DNA from: an uncultured Clostridium sp.
GTDB lineage: Bacteria; Bacillota_A; Clostridia; TANB77; CAG-508
Direction of reading: 5' to 3'
NCBI GenBank assembly: GCA_947244675.1
Contig: CAMXLV010000003.1
Location: forward strand, 1 to 39,349
Length of the DNA: 39,349 bases
Shown: in pieces, positions 9,565 to 17,445 of the stretch
Layout: each line of letters begins with the position of its first letter
Numbering within the stretch: the stretch's first letter is position 1
The notes under the pieces: model-generated
Told to the model about the DNA's origin: nothing
Databases searched by the model: none
Seen by the model: the letters and a program-made list of their open reading frames with translations, nothing else
Made by a program: the position numbers and the translations under genes

Positions 9565-9946
9565 TTTTTTTGCAATCCTCCTTTATTTCTTTTGTTTTAC
9601 TTTTCTTCCTTTTTACCGTTTTATTTTCTTAGTTATGATTCCCTATTTTAAATTGTAGTATTCACTTTTCTTCTTCTGTCTTGTTTTTTCTTACAAAAGT
9701 CTTGTTTTTTCAAGGTTCTACTATTTTTTAAAATAGTCTTAATTTTTTACTCATATTGTAACAATATATTACTTTATTGTCAAGAGATTAACATATTTCT
9801 TAAAATGGGGGTAGTTTTTGCGAAAATGAATAAAATTGTTAGGGAATATAAAAAATCAGAGTTAAATATTATAAAAAAAAATAAATTAAAGCAAAAATGG
9901 TGTATAATAGAAACGAATAAAAAATAACAGAAAGAGAGAAAGAAAA

Positions 9947-10489
9947 ATGCATAAAATAGAAGCTTATATTCGATTAGCTATCATCTTTATTATTTTAATT
10001 AGTATTTTATATATACCAATAATATTTATTTTGAAAAGAAAGGGGAAGAGCATAGTAAGATCTTTGAGTTATTTAGGATTACTTTGTTCATTATTTTTAA
10101 TTGTATTTGCAACAATCTTATTTATGCCAATTACATTCTCACCAGAAGTACATATTTTAAATATCAAGCCATTTACTTGGATGGGAAGTATACAAGCAAG
10201 GGAAACTTTAATAACCGAAAAAATACCTAATATTTTGCTATTCCTTCCATTGGGAATTTTTATTCCAGTTGTATGGAAAACAAAAAGAAATTTAAAACAA
10301 GTAACTTTATTGGCTTTTTTTATTAGTTTTAGTATTGAGTTTTTTCAATATTTTATTGGAAGATTCTCAGATATTGATGATATTATAACAAATGTTCTAG
10401 GAGCAATTATTGGTTATTTTATATTTAAAATGTGTGATTCTATTTTTAAAGGTAAAAAAATGTGGAACAAATTCTTAAACAGAAGATAG
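9947..10489 (+). CDS. VanZ-family membrane protein
   Basis: A 180-residue integral membrane protein with about five hydrophobic segments. The VanZ-like signature is present: NILLFLPLGIFIP, then SIEFFQYFIGRFSDIDDIITNVLGAIIGY. VanZ-like proteins are named after a teicoplanin-resistance accessory protein, but most family members have no known role. SD AGAGAG lies before the ATG, with TATAAT near 9903. It is monocistronic, convergent with the gene ending at 10520. There is no vancomycin-resistance gene nearby, so a resistance role is not supported. Confidence 0.85.
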   Translation: MHKIEAYIRLAIIFIILISILYIPIIFILKRKGKSIVRSLSYLGLLCSLFLIVFATILFMPITFSPEVHILNIKPFTWMGSIQARETLITEKIPNILLFLPLGIFIPVVWKTKRNLKQVTLLAFFISFSIEFFQYFIGRFSDIDDIITNVLGAIIGYFIFKMCDSIFKGKKMWNKFLNRR

Positions 10490-10519
10490 TTCCATCATTG
10501 TGACTATTTTAAAATTTAG

Positions 10520-11237
10520 CTAAATAATATCTTTATAATCAATATTTGCTAATTTTGCTTGTTTACACAAATCTTTTGTCTGTATTTTATATTGTTTTCC
10601 ATCTTTTATTGTATAAGTGCCACATTGTCTAAACTCAAAATTAACATTTTTTCTTATGCATTGTTCTCTAATATCTAATACCCAATCATAATTAAATACT
10701 CTAGCATTTATATCAGATTCTCCACCGACAAACAACCAATTCAACATTATCAAGATATTTTTCAATATCTATTTTCTCTAATAAGGGCTGTGCTGTTATA
10801 CATTTATGTTTTATTGGTAACTCTTTAAATATGGATAATTTATAATTTGCATTTTTTTGATTTTCAATTGTACAACAAACAACCACATTATCATATCCAT
10901 TATTCCAGTCATTTGGAATACATTTCATAAATCTATCAATTCTTTTTGTCAGAAACAAAAAAGTACAATCTTGTCTTTCTTTAATCATTTTCCAACATTC
11001 ATTTCTCCACTCATCTGCTTCTTCAATAAGAAAATCTGTAGAAAAACATAAATAAACAATTCCAGATTTCATTTTATAATTGCCATTTTTTAATTTTTCT
11101 ATTGGTTTTTTGAAGTCTTTTGTCTTACTAATTTCATTAGTATTTATATTTCTTTTGGCATCTCCTTTATGAATATAGCAATGTAAACAGCCATCACTAC
11201 ATTTTTTACAACCTCTCCAAGGATTCCACATTGCCAT
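10520..11237 (-). CDS. DUF5131 (phage Gp37/Gp68-like) protein, +1 frameshift at CGG (10725..10727)
   Basis: A DUF5131 protein of about 238 residues, a family found in phages, plasmids and chromosomes and without a settled function. The N terminus MAMWNPWRGCKKCSDGCLHC carries the Cys cluster typical of the family, followed by FLTKRIDRF and CITAQPLLEKI. The frame stops after VELVVC at TGT CGG TGG AGA ATC TGA. Skipping the C gives VELVVC-G-GESDINARVFNYDW, matching the family's conserved GGES...AR...W motif, and runs to 10520 (DIREQC). I chose the ATG at 11237 (SD AGGAG, long spacer); GTG at 11249 is possible. The gene lies outside the integrative element. Confidence 0.88.
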
Positions 11238-11283
11238 AATTTTTATCACTCCTAAAACTTTGATTTTTCATAATTGATGTTTT

Positions 11284-11346
11284 TTATCTCTTATTGCACA
11301 ACAGATTTTCAATATTTTCTAATGTTAAATTTACATATTCATTCAT
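11284..11346 (-). CDS. 20-aa small ORF
   Basis: MNEYVNLTLENIENLLCNKR, preceded by an ideal SD (AAAAGGAG) about 9 nt from the ATG. It sits just upstream of the DUF5131 gene in the same direction. It may be a leader peptide or microprotein; no family is recognised, and only the SD supports it. Confidence 0.4.
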   Translation of the reverse strand: MNEYVNLTLENIENLLCNKR

Positions 11347-11504
11347 TTTGTTTTACTCCTTTTAACGACTTTATTCCATTTATAAGTATTTCTAAGGATA
11401 AATTAGTGGATTACCAAAATTACTAATAATAAAAATTCTTTTAATGTTCTTAATTAATATGATTTATATTATTTTTTGATATTATTTTCTATTAGCTATT
11501 TGCC

Positions 11505-11759
11505 CTATTTATTGTATTCTTTATAATTTTTAGCTAAAATTATTTCTCCTATTAAATCTAATGTCATTCCAATAAATGAAATTATTCCACCTGCTACAAA
11601 CCCAACAACTTGAGGTATAAATTCTTTAATAATGAAAAAAGATAATATAACAGCTATTAAGCCTATTGTAGATACTATTTCACCTGATAACATTAATTTA
11701 TAACTTGTAGTTTTTTCTTGTTTACATTTTTTCTTAAATTCTTTTTTATTTATATTCAT
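11505..11759 (-). CDS. small two-helix membrane protein
   Basis: An 84-residue protein with a Lys-rich cytosolic N terminus and two hydrophobic helices (IVSTIGLIAVILSFFII and VVGFVAGGIISFIGMTLDLI). It lies 27 nt downstream of the flavodoxin gene in the same direction, so it is probably cotranscribed. SD AGGAGG is in the gap. No family recognised; a genuine gene by SD and composition. Confidence 0.7.
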   Translation of the reverse strand: MNINKKEFKKKCKQEKTTSYKLMLSGEIVSTIGLIAVILSFFIIKEFIPQVVGFVAGGIISFIGMTLDLIGEIILAKNYKEYNK

Positions 11760-11786
11760 ACAGTTCCTCCTATAGATTGCAATTTT

Positions 11787-12311
11787 TTAGCTAATATAGT
11801 CTAATAATGGTTTTAAGTATTCCTTATTGGTCCAATCACATTTTTTTCCAACTGCACTCATCAATGCTTTCATCCAAGGTTCATAGGTACTAGGATCTTT
11901 CTTTGCTATCGCTTTTTGTAACATTTTGCATAGAGTTCTATCTTTAAAAGACATATTTTTTTCATCCCAAGCACCTCTACCATAAAACATAGGTATATTC
12001 TTTAAATCTTCTTTAAGATTATGTGCTTTTACTTCTTTTAATGCTTGTTCTTCAAAAGGAGATGCACCAACACAAAGTATTGCTAACTTTTTATTCTTTA
12101 ATACATCATAATTTTTTCTAAAAAATGATAAGCCTGCTATACCAGAAGCATAAATTCCACCACATAAAATTATTGTATGATATTCTTTAATTTCTTTTAT
12201 TTTCGCATTTTGTGTTTCTATACAATCAAATTTAGTTTCTTCGATTAACCAATTTACGTATTTTTTTGTTGCACCATATTTTGATTGATAAATTATGATA
12301 CCTTTTTTCAT
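11787..12311 (-). CDS. flavodoxin-domain protein
   Basis: A 174-residue protein of the flavodoxin/HemG-like fold. The FMN phosphate-binding loop is near the N terminus (IIYQSKYGATKKYVNWL), followed by ILCGGIYASGI and LAILCVGASPFEE. The C-terminal extension (KALMSAVGKKCDW) is typical of short standalone flavodoxin-domain proteins in Clostridia. It is probably a cytosolic one- or two-electron carrier or oxidoreductase; the partner is unknown. SD GTAGGATAG precedes the ATG. Confidence 0.85.
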   Translation of the reverse strand: MKKGIIIYQSKYGATKKYVNWLIEETKFDCIETQNAKIKEIKEYHTIILCGGIYASGIAGLSFFRKNYDVLKNKKLAILCVGASPFEEQALKEVKAHNLKEDLKNIPMFYGRGAWDEKNMSFKDRTLCKMLQKAIAKKDPSTYEPWMKALMSAVGKKCDWTNKEYLKPLLDYIS

Positions 12312-12473
12312 ATTTTCTATCCTACTTTCAACTTACTGTTTTGTGTTTCGATTATATCACAAAGGGAAAGTGATTTTCAACTTAATTACTTTCTCTGGAA
12401 TTGATTTGCCCTCTAATTGCAATATGATTCATTTTTGGAATTTCAACTTGAACAGTTTTTTTAAAAGAAAAAA

Positions 12474-12515
12474 TATTAAAAAAAGAAAAGAGTTCTCAAG
12501 ACTAGCTTGAGAACT
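12474..12515 (-). terminator. terminator of tRNA-Arg transcript
   Basis: AGTTCTCAAG ... CTTGAGAACT stem (12491-12515), followed on the minus strand by a T-rich tract (12490 down to 12474). Confidence 0.8.
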
Positions 12516-12528
12516 ACCATTTATGCAA

Positions 12529-12605
12529 TGGTGTACCCGGAGGGATTCGAACCCCCGATCTGCAAGTTCGTAGCCTGCCATTCTATCCAGCTAAACTACG
12601 GGTAC
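12529..12605 (-). tRNA. tRNA-Arg (anticodon ACG)
   Basis: Full cloverleaf with a 7-bp acceptor stem (GTACCCG/CGGGTAC), D arm, anticodon loop CTACGAA giving ACG, T arm GGTTCGAATCC and encoded CCA at 12531-12529. With A34 edited to inosine it reads CGU, CGC and CGA but not CGG. That matters for the recurrent CGG frameshift sites in this window. Confidence 0.97.
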
Positions 12606-12699
12606 ATACAAAATATATGATATACTATAATATTATAACTAGAAATAATGTAAATTTCAAGTAAAAATTAAAAAAAGTTAAAAAAATTCAAAAAAAATA

Positions 12700-12728
12700 T
12701 TGCAAAACTACCAAATCTATGTTATTAT
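12700..12728 (+). promoter_or_regulatory. promoter for tRNA-Pro
   Basis: TTGCAA at 12700-12705, 17-nt spacer, TATTAT at 12723-12728, 17 nt before the tRNA. Confidence 0.65.
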
Positions 12729-12745
12729 ATATAAGCGTTAAATAT

Positions 12746-12821
12746 CGAGGCGTAGCGCAGTTGGTAGCGCGCGTGGTTTGGGACCATGAGGTCGCAGGTT
12801 CGATCCCTGTCGCCTCGACCA
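12746..12821 (+). tRNA. tRNA-Pro (anticodon TGG)
   Basis: Cloverleaf with acceptor stem CGAGGCG/CGCCTCG, D arm GCGCAGTTGGTAGCGC, anticodon TGG at 12779-12781, T arm GGTTCGATCC and encoded CCA at 12819-12821. Its 3' end serves as the integration site of the adjacent element. Confidence 0.97.
12813..12821 (+). other. attL core in the tRNA-Pro 3' end
   Basis: CCTCGACCA, repeated at 29275-29283 just past the integrase. The core is short, but tRNA 3' ends including CCA are classic tyrosine-integrase targets. Confidence 0.65.
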
Positions 12822-12828
12822 ATGTATA

Positions 12829-12872
12829 AAAAGTCTGTAATGCTTGATACAAGCTAAAAAACAGACTTTTTT
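12829..12872 (+). terminator. terminator after tRNA-Pro
   Basis: AAAAGTCTGT ... ACAGACTTTT stem followed by TTG. It lies inside the element side of the junction, so it replaced the tRNA's original downstream sequence. Confidence 0.75.
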
Positions 12873-13062
12873 GTTGCTTATTTTTTAAAATTTTCTAAAA
12901 TATTTATAAAGTTGTGTAGGTTCATTTTTTGCTTAAAAATAAATACTTTGCAAGCTTAAAAGTTGTGTAGACACTTCTAAATTTTTTTACTCTTGCAGAA
13001 AAAATCTGTGATTTTTGCAGAAACTACTTTTTTAGAATTGCAGAAAATTGCAGAAACTATTT

Positions 13063-13386
13063 TTATTTATTTTCTAATTGTTTTATTTTTTCTTTTAGCT
13101 CGTTTTCCATATTATATTTTTTGGCAATAGACAATAAACTATAACAACTTTCTAAAATTAATTTTTTATCTAGTTCATCATTTGGAACTTTACTAATAAT
13201 ATCCAGTATCATTTTTTTATAATATTCGTCTTTGTTTATATAGCATTTATTATTTTCGCATTGTTCTTCTGTTAATGATAGATATGTTTGACCGTGTGAA
13301 ATATCCTCTAATCTCGAATATCTTAAACAATTATCTTTTTTACTACACTTTTTATTAGTGCAACAGCTAAGTGAATTATCTATCAT
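13063..13386 (-). CDS. 107-aa Cys-rich element protein
   Basis: Unrecognised. The N terminus has a Cys cluster (CCTNKKCSKKDNC, then CENNKC) that could bind zinc. The C-terminal half is predicted helical and charged (LLSIAKKYNMENELKEKIKQ). I chose the ATG at 13386 because AGGAG precedes it by about 9 nt; the frame stays open upstream to 13473 but without an SD. It is the first gene inside attL. A small regulatory or DNA-associated role is possible, with no direct evidence. Confidence 0.6.
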   Translation of the reverse strand: MIDNSLSCCTNKKCSKKDNCLRYSRLEDISHGQTYLSLTEEQCENNKCYINKDEYYKKMILDIISKVPNDELDKKLILESCYSLLSIAKKYNMENELKEKIKQLENK

Positions 13387-13416
13387 AAATATACTCCTAT
13401 AATTTTTTATAAAAAT

Positions 13417-13445
13417 TTGACTTTTTCTAAAAATCTGTGTATAAT
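13417..13445 (+). promoter_or_regulatory. consensus promoter for a small RNA
   Basis: TTGACT at 13417-13422, 17-nt spacer, TATAAT at 13440-13445. No ORF with an SD follows on this strand before the terminator at 13505-13542. Confidence 0.75.
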
Positions 13446-13451
13446 ATAGAT

Positions 13452-13542
13452 ACAGGAAATGGAGAAACCACAAAACATGGTTTGCCTGTTGATAATATGT
13501 AAAAACACATCGGCAACGGTCAAATTACAGATGTGTTTTTTT
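13452..13542 (+). ncRNA. candidate antitoxin small RNA (type I system)
   Basis: A predicted transcript of about 90 nt from the promoter at 13417-13445 to a terminator (ACACATC ... GATGTGT then T7). It converges on the hydrophobic toxin-like ORF at 13550-13672 and would overlap that mRNA's 3' end, as in TxpA/RatA-like systems. Its 5' part (GGAAATGGAGA ... ATGGTTTGCCT) resembles the toxin mRNA leader (GGAAATGAGA ... TGTGGTTTGCCT), so the two form an inverted repeat around the locus. Confidence 0.5.
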
Positions 13543-13549
13543 GTTGGTT

Positions 13550-13672
13550 TTATTTTTGCTTGCTAATAATTACAACTATTGCTATAATCAAGGCAAACGC
13601 AATGATAGTTACTGATACTAGACCAGCAAAAAGTGTTTTTATAATTAGCAATAATACTTGTATTTCTATCAT
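13550..13672 (-). CDS. 40-aa hydrophobic holin-like toxin (type I TA candidate)
   Basis: A 40-residue peptide starting MIEIQVLLLIIKTLFAGLV, one membrane helix and a basic tail (ISKQK). This is the size and architecture of Firmicute type I toxins and holin-like toxins such as TxpA or Fst. The SD AAGGAGGTG is ideal. Upstream on the minus strand are a TTGTAT...TATAGT promoter and a leader of about 60 nt. A convergent small RNA gene lies directly opposite its 3' end. Expected action is membrane depolarisation when the RNA antitoxin is lost, stabilising the element. Family membership is by pattern only. Confidence 0.6.
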   Translation of the reverse strand: MIEIQVLLLIIKTLFAGLVSVTIIAFALIIAIVVIISKQK

Positions 13673-13783
13673 ATGCCTCACCTCCTTGTTGGAGGCAAAC
13701 CACATCTGCTTATTCTCATTTCCTATGTTACTTACTATACAATATTTTTTTACAAAATACAAGCAAACAACATAAATTTTCAA

Positions 13784-14235
13784 AATTTCCTATGAGTATT
13801 AAAAAATCTTTGCTACTATAAAAATTTCGATTTCGTAAAAGTGCATAAATACTAGCTTTTCAAGGCTAATAAAACTAGAATTTTATTCTTTTCTTGAATC
13901 TTTTATATCAACATTTTCTATTGGTGTTTTTTTATTTTAATTCTTAATCTTTAATTTAACTATATATATTAATACATAACTTTATTTCTTATATGATATT
14001 TTTTACTCCATAAAACCAACTAAAAAAATTAATTGATAGAAAAGCAAACCACCTTTCACAACTAGCTTTCACATCTTTTACCATAATCAATTTTAAACAT
14101 TTTAATATCTCAAGAGGTATAATTTATTATCTTTTTATATCAAAATGTCTTAAAATCGATTCTCGTGTGTCATATTATGTTATAATTCTATTGATTAAAT
14201 TGATATTTTGTAGCACAATATGTTTATAATAAAAT
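13784..14235. other. gene-poor AT-rich stretch
   Basis: About 450 bp without a convincing ORF on either strand. It holds only scattered short A/T runs. I see no clear hairpin, promoter pair or RNA gene. Confidence 0.5.
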
Positions 14236-14246
14236 TTAAAAAGAAA

Positions 14247-14263
14247 AAGAGGGAAACCCTCTT
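14247..14263 (-). terminator. terminator of the membrane-protein operon
   Basis: AAGAGGG-AAA-CCCTCTT hairpin followed on the minus strand by TTTTTCTTTTT, four bases past the stop of the gene at 14267. Confidence 0.85.
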
Positions 14264-14266
14264 AGT

Positions 14267-14833
14267 CTAATTCATAGTAATTGAATCTATAATATCATTA
14301 AATTCCTTGATTGGTTCTTCTGTTGGAAATCTAATTCCTATACAAATTAATCCTGCTCTATGTGGTATCATATATATATAATCTGTATATTGTCCTACAA
14401 CATATTCTAAAAAAGTACATTGTATAGGATTATTTTTTGAAATACTTGTTTCTTCCTGTTTTATCAATTCGTCTTTTCCAAACGAAGCCCTTGTTTGTAT
14501 ATATCGTTTTATTTCGTCTTCTTTGTTATATGAAACATTTGGAGTATCAGGAGCATTATAAAAGAATTTACTACCAGCAATTTTTGGATGCTCTAAATTG
14601 ACTTCTGAACTTCCTCCCATTTGATTTTTTAATTCTTTAGAATATTTAAAGCTAATTCCATAAGATTCGTCTACATATTCTTCTAAATTATTTATTTCTT
14701 CAACATTAGTAACCTCATTATTTTCTTCTGTTGGTTTATTTTTATTAAGTATCAATGCTAGAACTATAACAATTAAAACTAATATAACTGCACCTAATAA
14801 AATAATTATATTTCTACTCTTTTTCTTTTCCAT
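14267..14833 (-). CDS. single-pass membrane protein, PsbP-like outer domain
   Basis: A 188-residue protein with a basic N terminus, one membrane helix (IIILLGAVILVLIVIVLALI), an acidic linker (TEENNEVTNVEEINNLEE) and an extracytosolic domain with SYGISFKYSKEL and a C-terminal FNDIIDSITMN. The layout and the 'F..Y...W/L' opening resemble PsbP/MOG1-like domains found on many Firmicute exported proteins. It is the last gene of a minus-strand operon with 14858 and 16163, which has the same architecture. SD GTAGGAAAA precedes the ATG. Function unknown. Confidence 0.7.
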   Translation of the reverse strand: MEKKKSRNIIILLGAVILVLIVIVLALILNKNKPTEENNEVTNVEEINNLEEYVDESYGISFKYSKELKNQMGGSSEVNLEHPKIAGSKFFYNAPDTPNVSYNKEDEIKRYIQTRASFGKDELIKQEETSISKNNPIQCTFLEYVVGQYTDYIYMIPHRAGLICIGIRFPTEEPIKEFNDIIDSITMN

Positions 14834-14857
14834 TTTTCCTACATCTCCCTTTTAAAA

Positions 14858-16153
14858 TCAATCTCCATAAGTTCCCCACCAAGTTCCATTCCAATTTCCA
14901 TTTGAAACATAAGTTTCTACATAATAATAATTTCCTTTGATTACCTTTACTGTTTTATCTACATTATAATCTCCAATTTCATTACAAATCAATTCTTCTA
15001 AATTTTGGTTACTGTTTAACAGTTTTACAATAAAGTTACCACTACCTCTATATGTTGCTTGAAATCTAAAAGTATTACTTGTCATATAGACTTTCCATAT
15101 CTTTTTACCATTACTATTTATAGTTAATTGGTCTTTTTTTGCATTTAATTCTTCCTGTTGCCTTTTTCTTTCTTCCTCTTGTTGTTTTCTTCTTTCAAGT
15201 TCTTCCTGTGCTTTCTTTTCTGCCTCAATTCTATTTACTTCATTTGTTGCACTATTATACATATCAAGTATTGTTTGATTTCCTAAATCCTTATATTTTG
15301 ACAATATTGTTTGTGCTGATGAATAATCTTGACTATTCATTTTTTCTTGTGCCTGTGTTATTACTTGTTCAAATACCTTGTCTTTTATTTCGTTTTGTTT
15401 ATTTGTTGCTATATCCACTATATCTTGATTTTTGTCCTTATTATTTGTAATTACTGTTTCTAATAGTTCGTATGTTTCTTTAAATTTTTGTTCCTCAATT
15501 TGTTTGTTTGCCTTATTAATGTTAGAATAAGAGTTAGCCATTAAATACTTGCTTTCAATTTTTTCTAATATAGATTTAGATACACTATTAAAAGTTTTAT
15601 CTTTTTTTATGCTTTCTAACATTGTTATTAACTCATTATCATCATTACCATTTTTTATGTTATCAATTCTTTCATCTATAGCTTGATATAGCTTTTCATA
15701 TGCTTTAGGTTCAAAATCGCTTTCTTCATTATGAATATCTACTGTTGTTTTAAAATTGCTCCAGTTAGAATCATTCTTTATTGTTTCATAGCAAGCTGTC
15801 AAATCGTTATTATATTTTTCAAGTCTTTGTTGTTCTTGCATAATATTTGATATACCTATATATCCAACAATTGAAACTAACACTGTTAAAATTAATCCTA
15901 TAGTAGGATAAAGTATTTTCCTTTTTAATTCTTTAGAAAGTTTATATTTCGTTTCTTTACTTAAAGATGTATTACAATTCTTACAGAAATGTAAACTTAA
16001 ATCCTCATATTCTTTGGAGCAATTGGGACATTTCATTGTTTCCTTTTTTTCTATCTTAAATTTTTCTATTAATTTTTCTTTATTTTTATCTATTAAATTT
16101 ATAAAAAAACATATTATAGCAACTATTACTATTGATAATATTAATCCCCACAT
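14858..16153 (-). CDS. membrane protein with zinc ribbon and coiled coil
   Basis: A 431-residue protein. An N-terminal membrane helix (LILSIVIVAIICFFI) is followed by a zinc ribbon (CPNCSKEYEDLSLHFCKNC), a second membrane helix (LILTVLVSIVGYIGI), about 200 residues of helical repeats with a charged coiled coil (ERRKQQEEERKRQQEE) and a C-terminal beta-rich domain. The zinc ribbon would be cytosolic or between the helices, with the rest outside. The ATG at 16153 has SD AGGTGG; a GTG at 16162 is in frame. It is the central gene of the membrane operon. A cell-surface or exclusion role is possible but unsupported. Confidence 0.7.
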   Translation of the reverse strand: MWGLILSIVIVAIICFFINLIDKNKEKLIEKFKIEKKETMKCPNCSKEYEDLSLHFCKNCNTSLSKETKYKLSKELKRKILYPTIGLILTVLVSIVGYIGISNIMQEQQRLEKYNNDLTACYETIKNDSNWSNFKTTVDIHNEESDFEPKAYEKLYQAIDERIDNIKNGNDDNELITMLESIKKDKTFNSVSKSILEKIESKYLMANSYSNINKANKQIEEQKFKETYELLETVITNNKDKNQDIVDIATNKQNEIKDKVFEQVITQAQEKMNSQDYSSAQTILSKYKDLGNQTILDMYNSATNEVNRIEAEKKAQEELERRKQQEEERKRQQEELNAKKDQLTINSNGKKIWKVYMTSNTFRFQATYRGSGNFIVKLLNSNQNLEELICNEIGDYNVDKTVKVIKGNYYYVETYVSNGNWNGTWWGTYGD

Positions 16154-16162
16154 ATTTACCAC

Positions 16163-16699
16163 CTACTTTATTTCTAAACTTTCTATCATTTTATCAAAAA
16201 TTTCTGTGTTATTTCCTTGTAAAACCATACTATAAACAATATCATTTTTTTCATACATTATATAAATAAGTTTTTCGCCTGTTCTATATTGAAAAGTAAT
16301 TTTTATTCCATTATTTCCATCTTTAGTAACTTTTTCTACATAAGGCTCTCCATTAAAAAACGCATTTGCAATTGATTCTTTCATTTGTTTTATAATATTA
16401 TCCTTAAATTTTTCTAATGTATTTTGATTCTCTGGCATTTCTGACTTTGGCATACTAATAACTCTAACAGAATTATCGTTATTATCTGTAAAGTTTTTGA
16501 CATCTCCCTTATCTGAAGCCTCATCTTTTACTTCCCAAGTATCTTGATATTTTATAGAAAATTTATCTGTATTATATGTTTTATAACCTTTCCAATTTAA
16601 TTGATATTGCATAAATAATGCCAAAATAATTGCAAAAATGAAAACTGCTACAATAATTATCAACACTTTCTTTTTACTTTTTTTCGTTTCTTTCTCCAT
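16163..16699 (-). CDS. single-pass membrane protein, PsbP-like outer domain
   Basis: A 178-residue protein with a Lys-rich N terminus, one membrane helix (VLIIIVAVFIFAIILALFM) and an extracytosolic domain with YNTDKFSIKYQDTWEV, ITFQYRTGEKLIYIMYEK and FDKMIESLEIK. This is the typical PsbP/DUF1795-like pattern. It is similar in design to the gene at 14267. The start overlaps the end of the 53-aa gene at 16674, which suggests translational coupling. Ten bases separate its stop from the next gene's ATG. Confidence 0.7.
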   Translation of the reverse strand: MEKETKKSKKKVLIIIVAVFIFAIILALFMQYQLNWKGYKTYNTDKFSIKYQDTWEVKDEASDKGDVKNFTDNNDNSVRVISMPKSEMPENQNTLEKFKDNIIKQMKESIANAFFNGEPYVEKVTKDGNNGIKITFQYRTGEKLIYIMYEKNDIVYSMVLQGNNTEIFDKMIESLEIK

Positions 16700-16835
16700 T
16701 TTTTAAAACCACTCCTTTATTTTCTAGTATTTTCTCAATATTCTCTAGTTTTTGCACAATTTCGCCTAATGAATAGACAAAAAAAGCAAATACACCTAAG
16801 CTAAGTATCAATGCAACTACAATAACTATAATCAT
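16674..16835 (-). CDS. 53-aa small membrane protein
   Basis: Begins MIIVIVVALILSLGVFAFFV, one membrane helix followed by an amphipathic charged tail (LENIEKILENKGVVLKNGER). It is preceded by TTAAGGGGGAA as SD. It overlaps the next gene (start at 16699) by 26 nt. First gene of the membrane operon. It may be a small membrane regulator or holin-like subunit; no family recognised. Confidence 0.55.
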   Translation of the reverse strand: MIIVIVVALILSLGVFAFFVYSLGEIVQKLENIEKILENKGVVLKNGERNEKK

Positions 16836-16882
16836 ATTTTTTCCCCCTTAACCTAAAAATTCTATATTTTAAAACTTAACAA

Positions 16883-17095
16883 CTAGACAATTTCTTTATT
16901 CATACAATTCAAGTTATGACATTCTATACAATAATAATTATCACAATAATAAAACTTGCTTTTGCATTTTTCTTGTGTTATTCCCTTCAAGTTTTCAATC
17001 TCAATTTTTATATACTCTTTAGATTCATACAACGAATCTCTTTTTAGGCAAATTTCAATTCTTTTTAATATTTCAAGCATTTTTATTTCTTTCAC
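16883..17095 (-). CDS. 70-aa element protein with C-terminal Cys motif
   Basis: Unrecognised. The N-terminal half is helical (MLEILKRIEICLKRDSLYE) and the C-terminal half is Cys-rich (CKSKFYYCDNYYCIECHNLNC), compatible with a zinc finger. GTG start at 17095 with SD AAGGAAG. It is upstream of the membrane operon in the same direction and divergent from the HTH gene at 17227. It may bind nucleic acid. Confidence 0.5.
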   Translation of the reverse strand: MKEIKMLEILKRIEICLKRDSLYESKEYIKIEIENLKGITQEKCKSKFYYCDNYYCIECHNLNCMNKEIV

Positions 17096-17226
17096 AATTT
17101 TAACTTCCTTTTCGACATTTTTCTACGGTTTATTATAACATATTTGTTCTGGAATTTACAAGTGCTAGGCTCTTTATTTTAAATATTATAAAATACTATT
17201 AAATACTAATAGTTGGAGAGTTTTAT

Positions 17227-17445
17227 ATGATTAAATTAAATGTAGAAAAATTATTAAAAGAACAACATAAATCAAAAGAGTGGCTTTGCGACAAGATGGA
17301 TATTTCACATTATAATTTAAACAGGGCTATAAATGGTAAAACAAAATCTATATCTTTTAAATATCTTCAAGCCTTTTGTGTGGCATTAAATTGTTCTTTT
17401 GATGAATTATTAACTATTATTGATGATGATGAAAAACAAGCTTAA
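17227..17445 (+). CDS. small XRE/Cro-type HTH regulator
   Basis: A 72-residue Cro/CI-type helix-turn-helix protein. The HTH is visible as SKEWLCDKMDISHYNLNRAI with a family-typical tail (LQAFCVALNCSFDELL). It consists almost only of the DNA-binding domain. SD TTGGAGAG lies before the ATG. It is divergent from 16883 and probably controls the leftward gene block or itself. Its stop overlaps the stop region of the convergent gene at 17442 by four bases. Confidence 0.8.
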   Translation: MIKLNVEKLLKEQHKSKEWLCDKMDISHYNLNRAINGKTKSISFKYLQAFCVALNCSFDELLTIIDDDEKQA

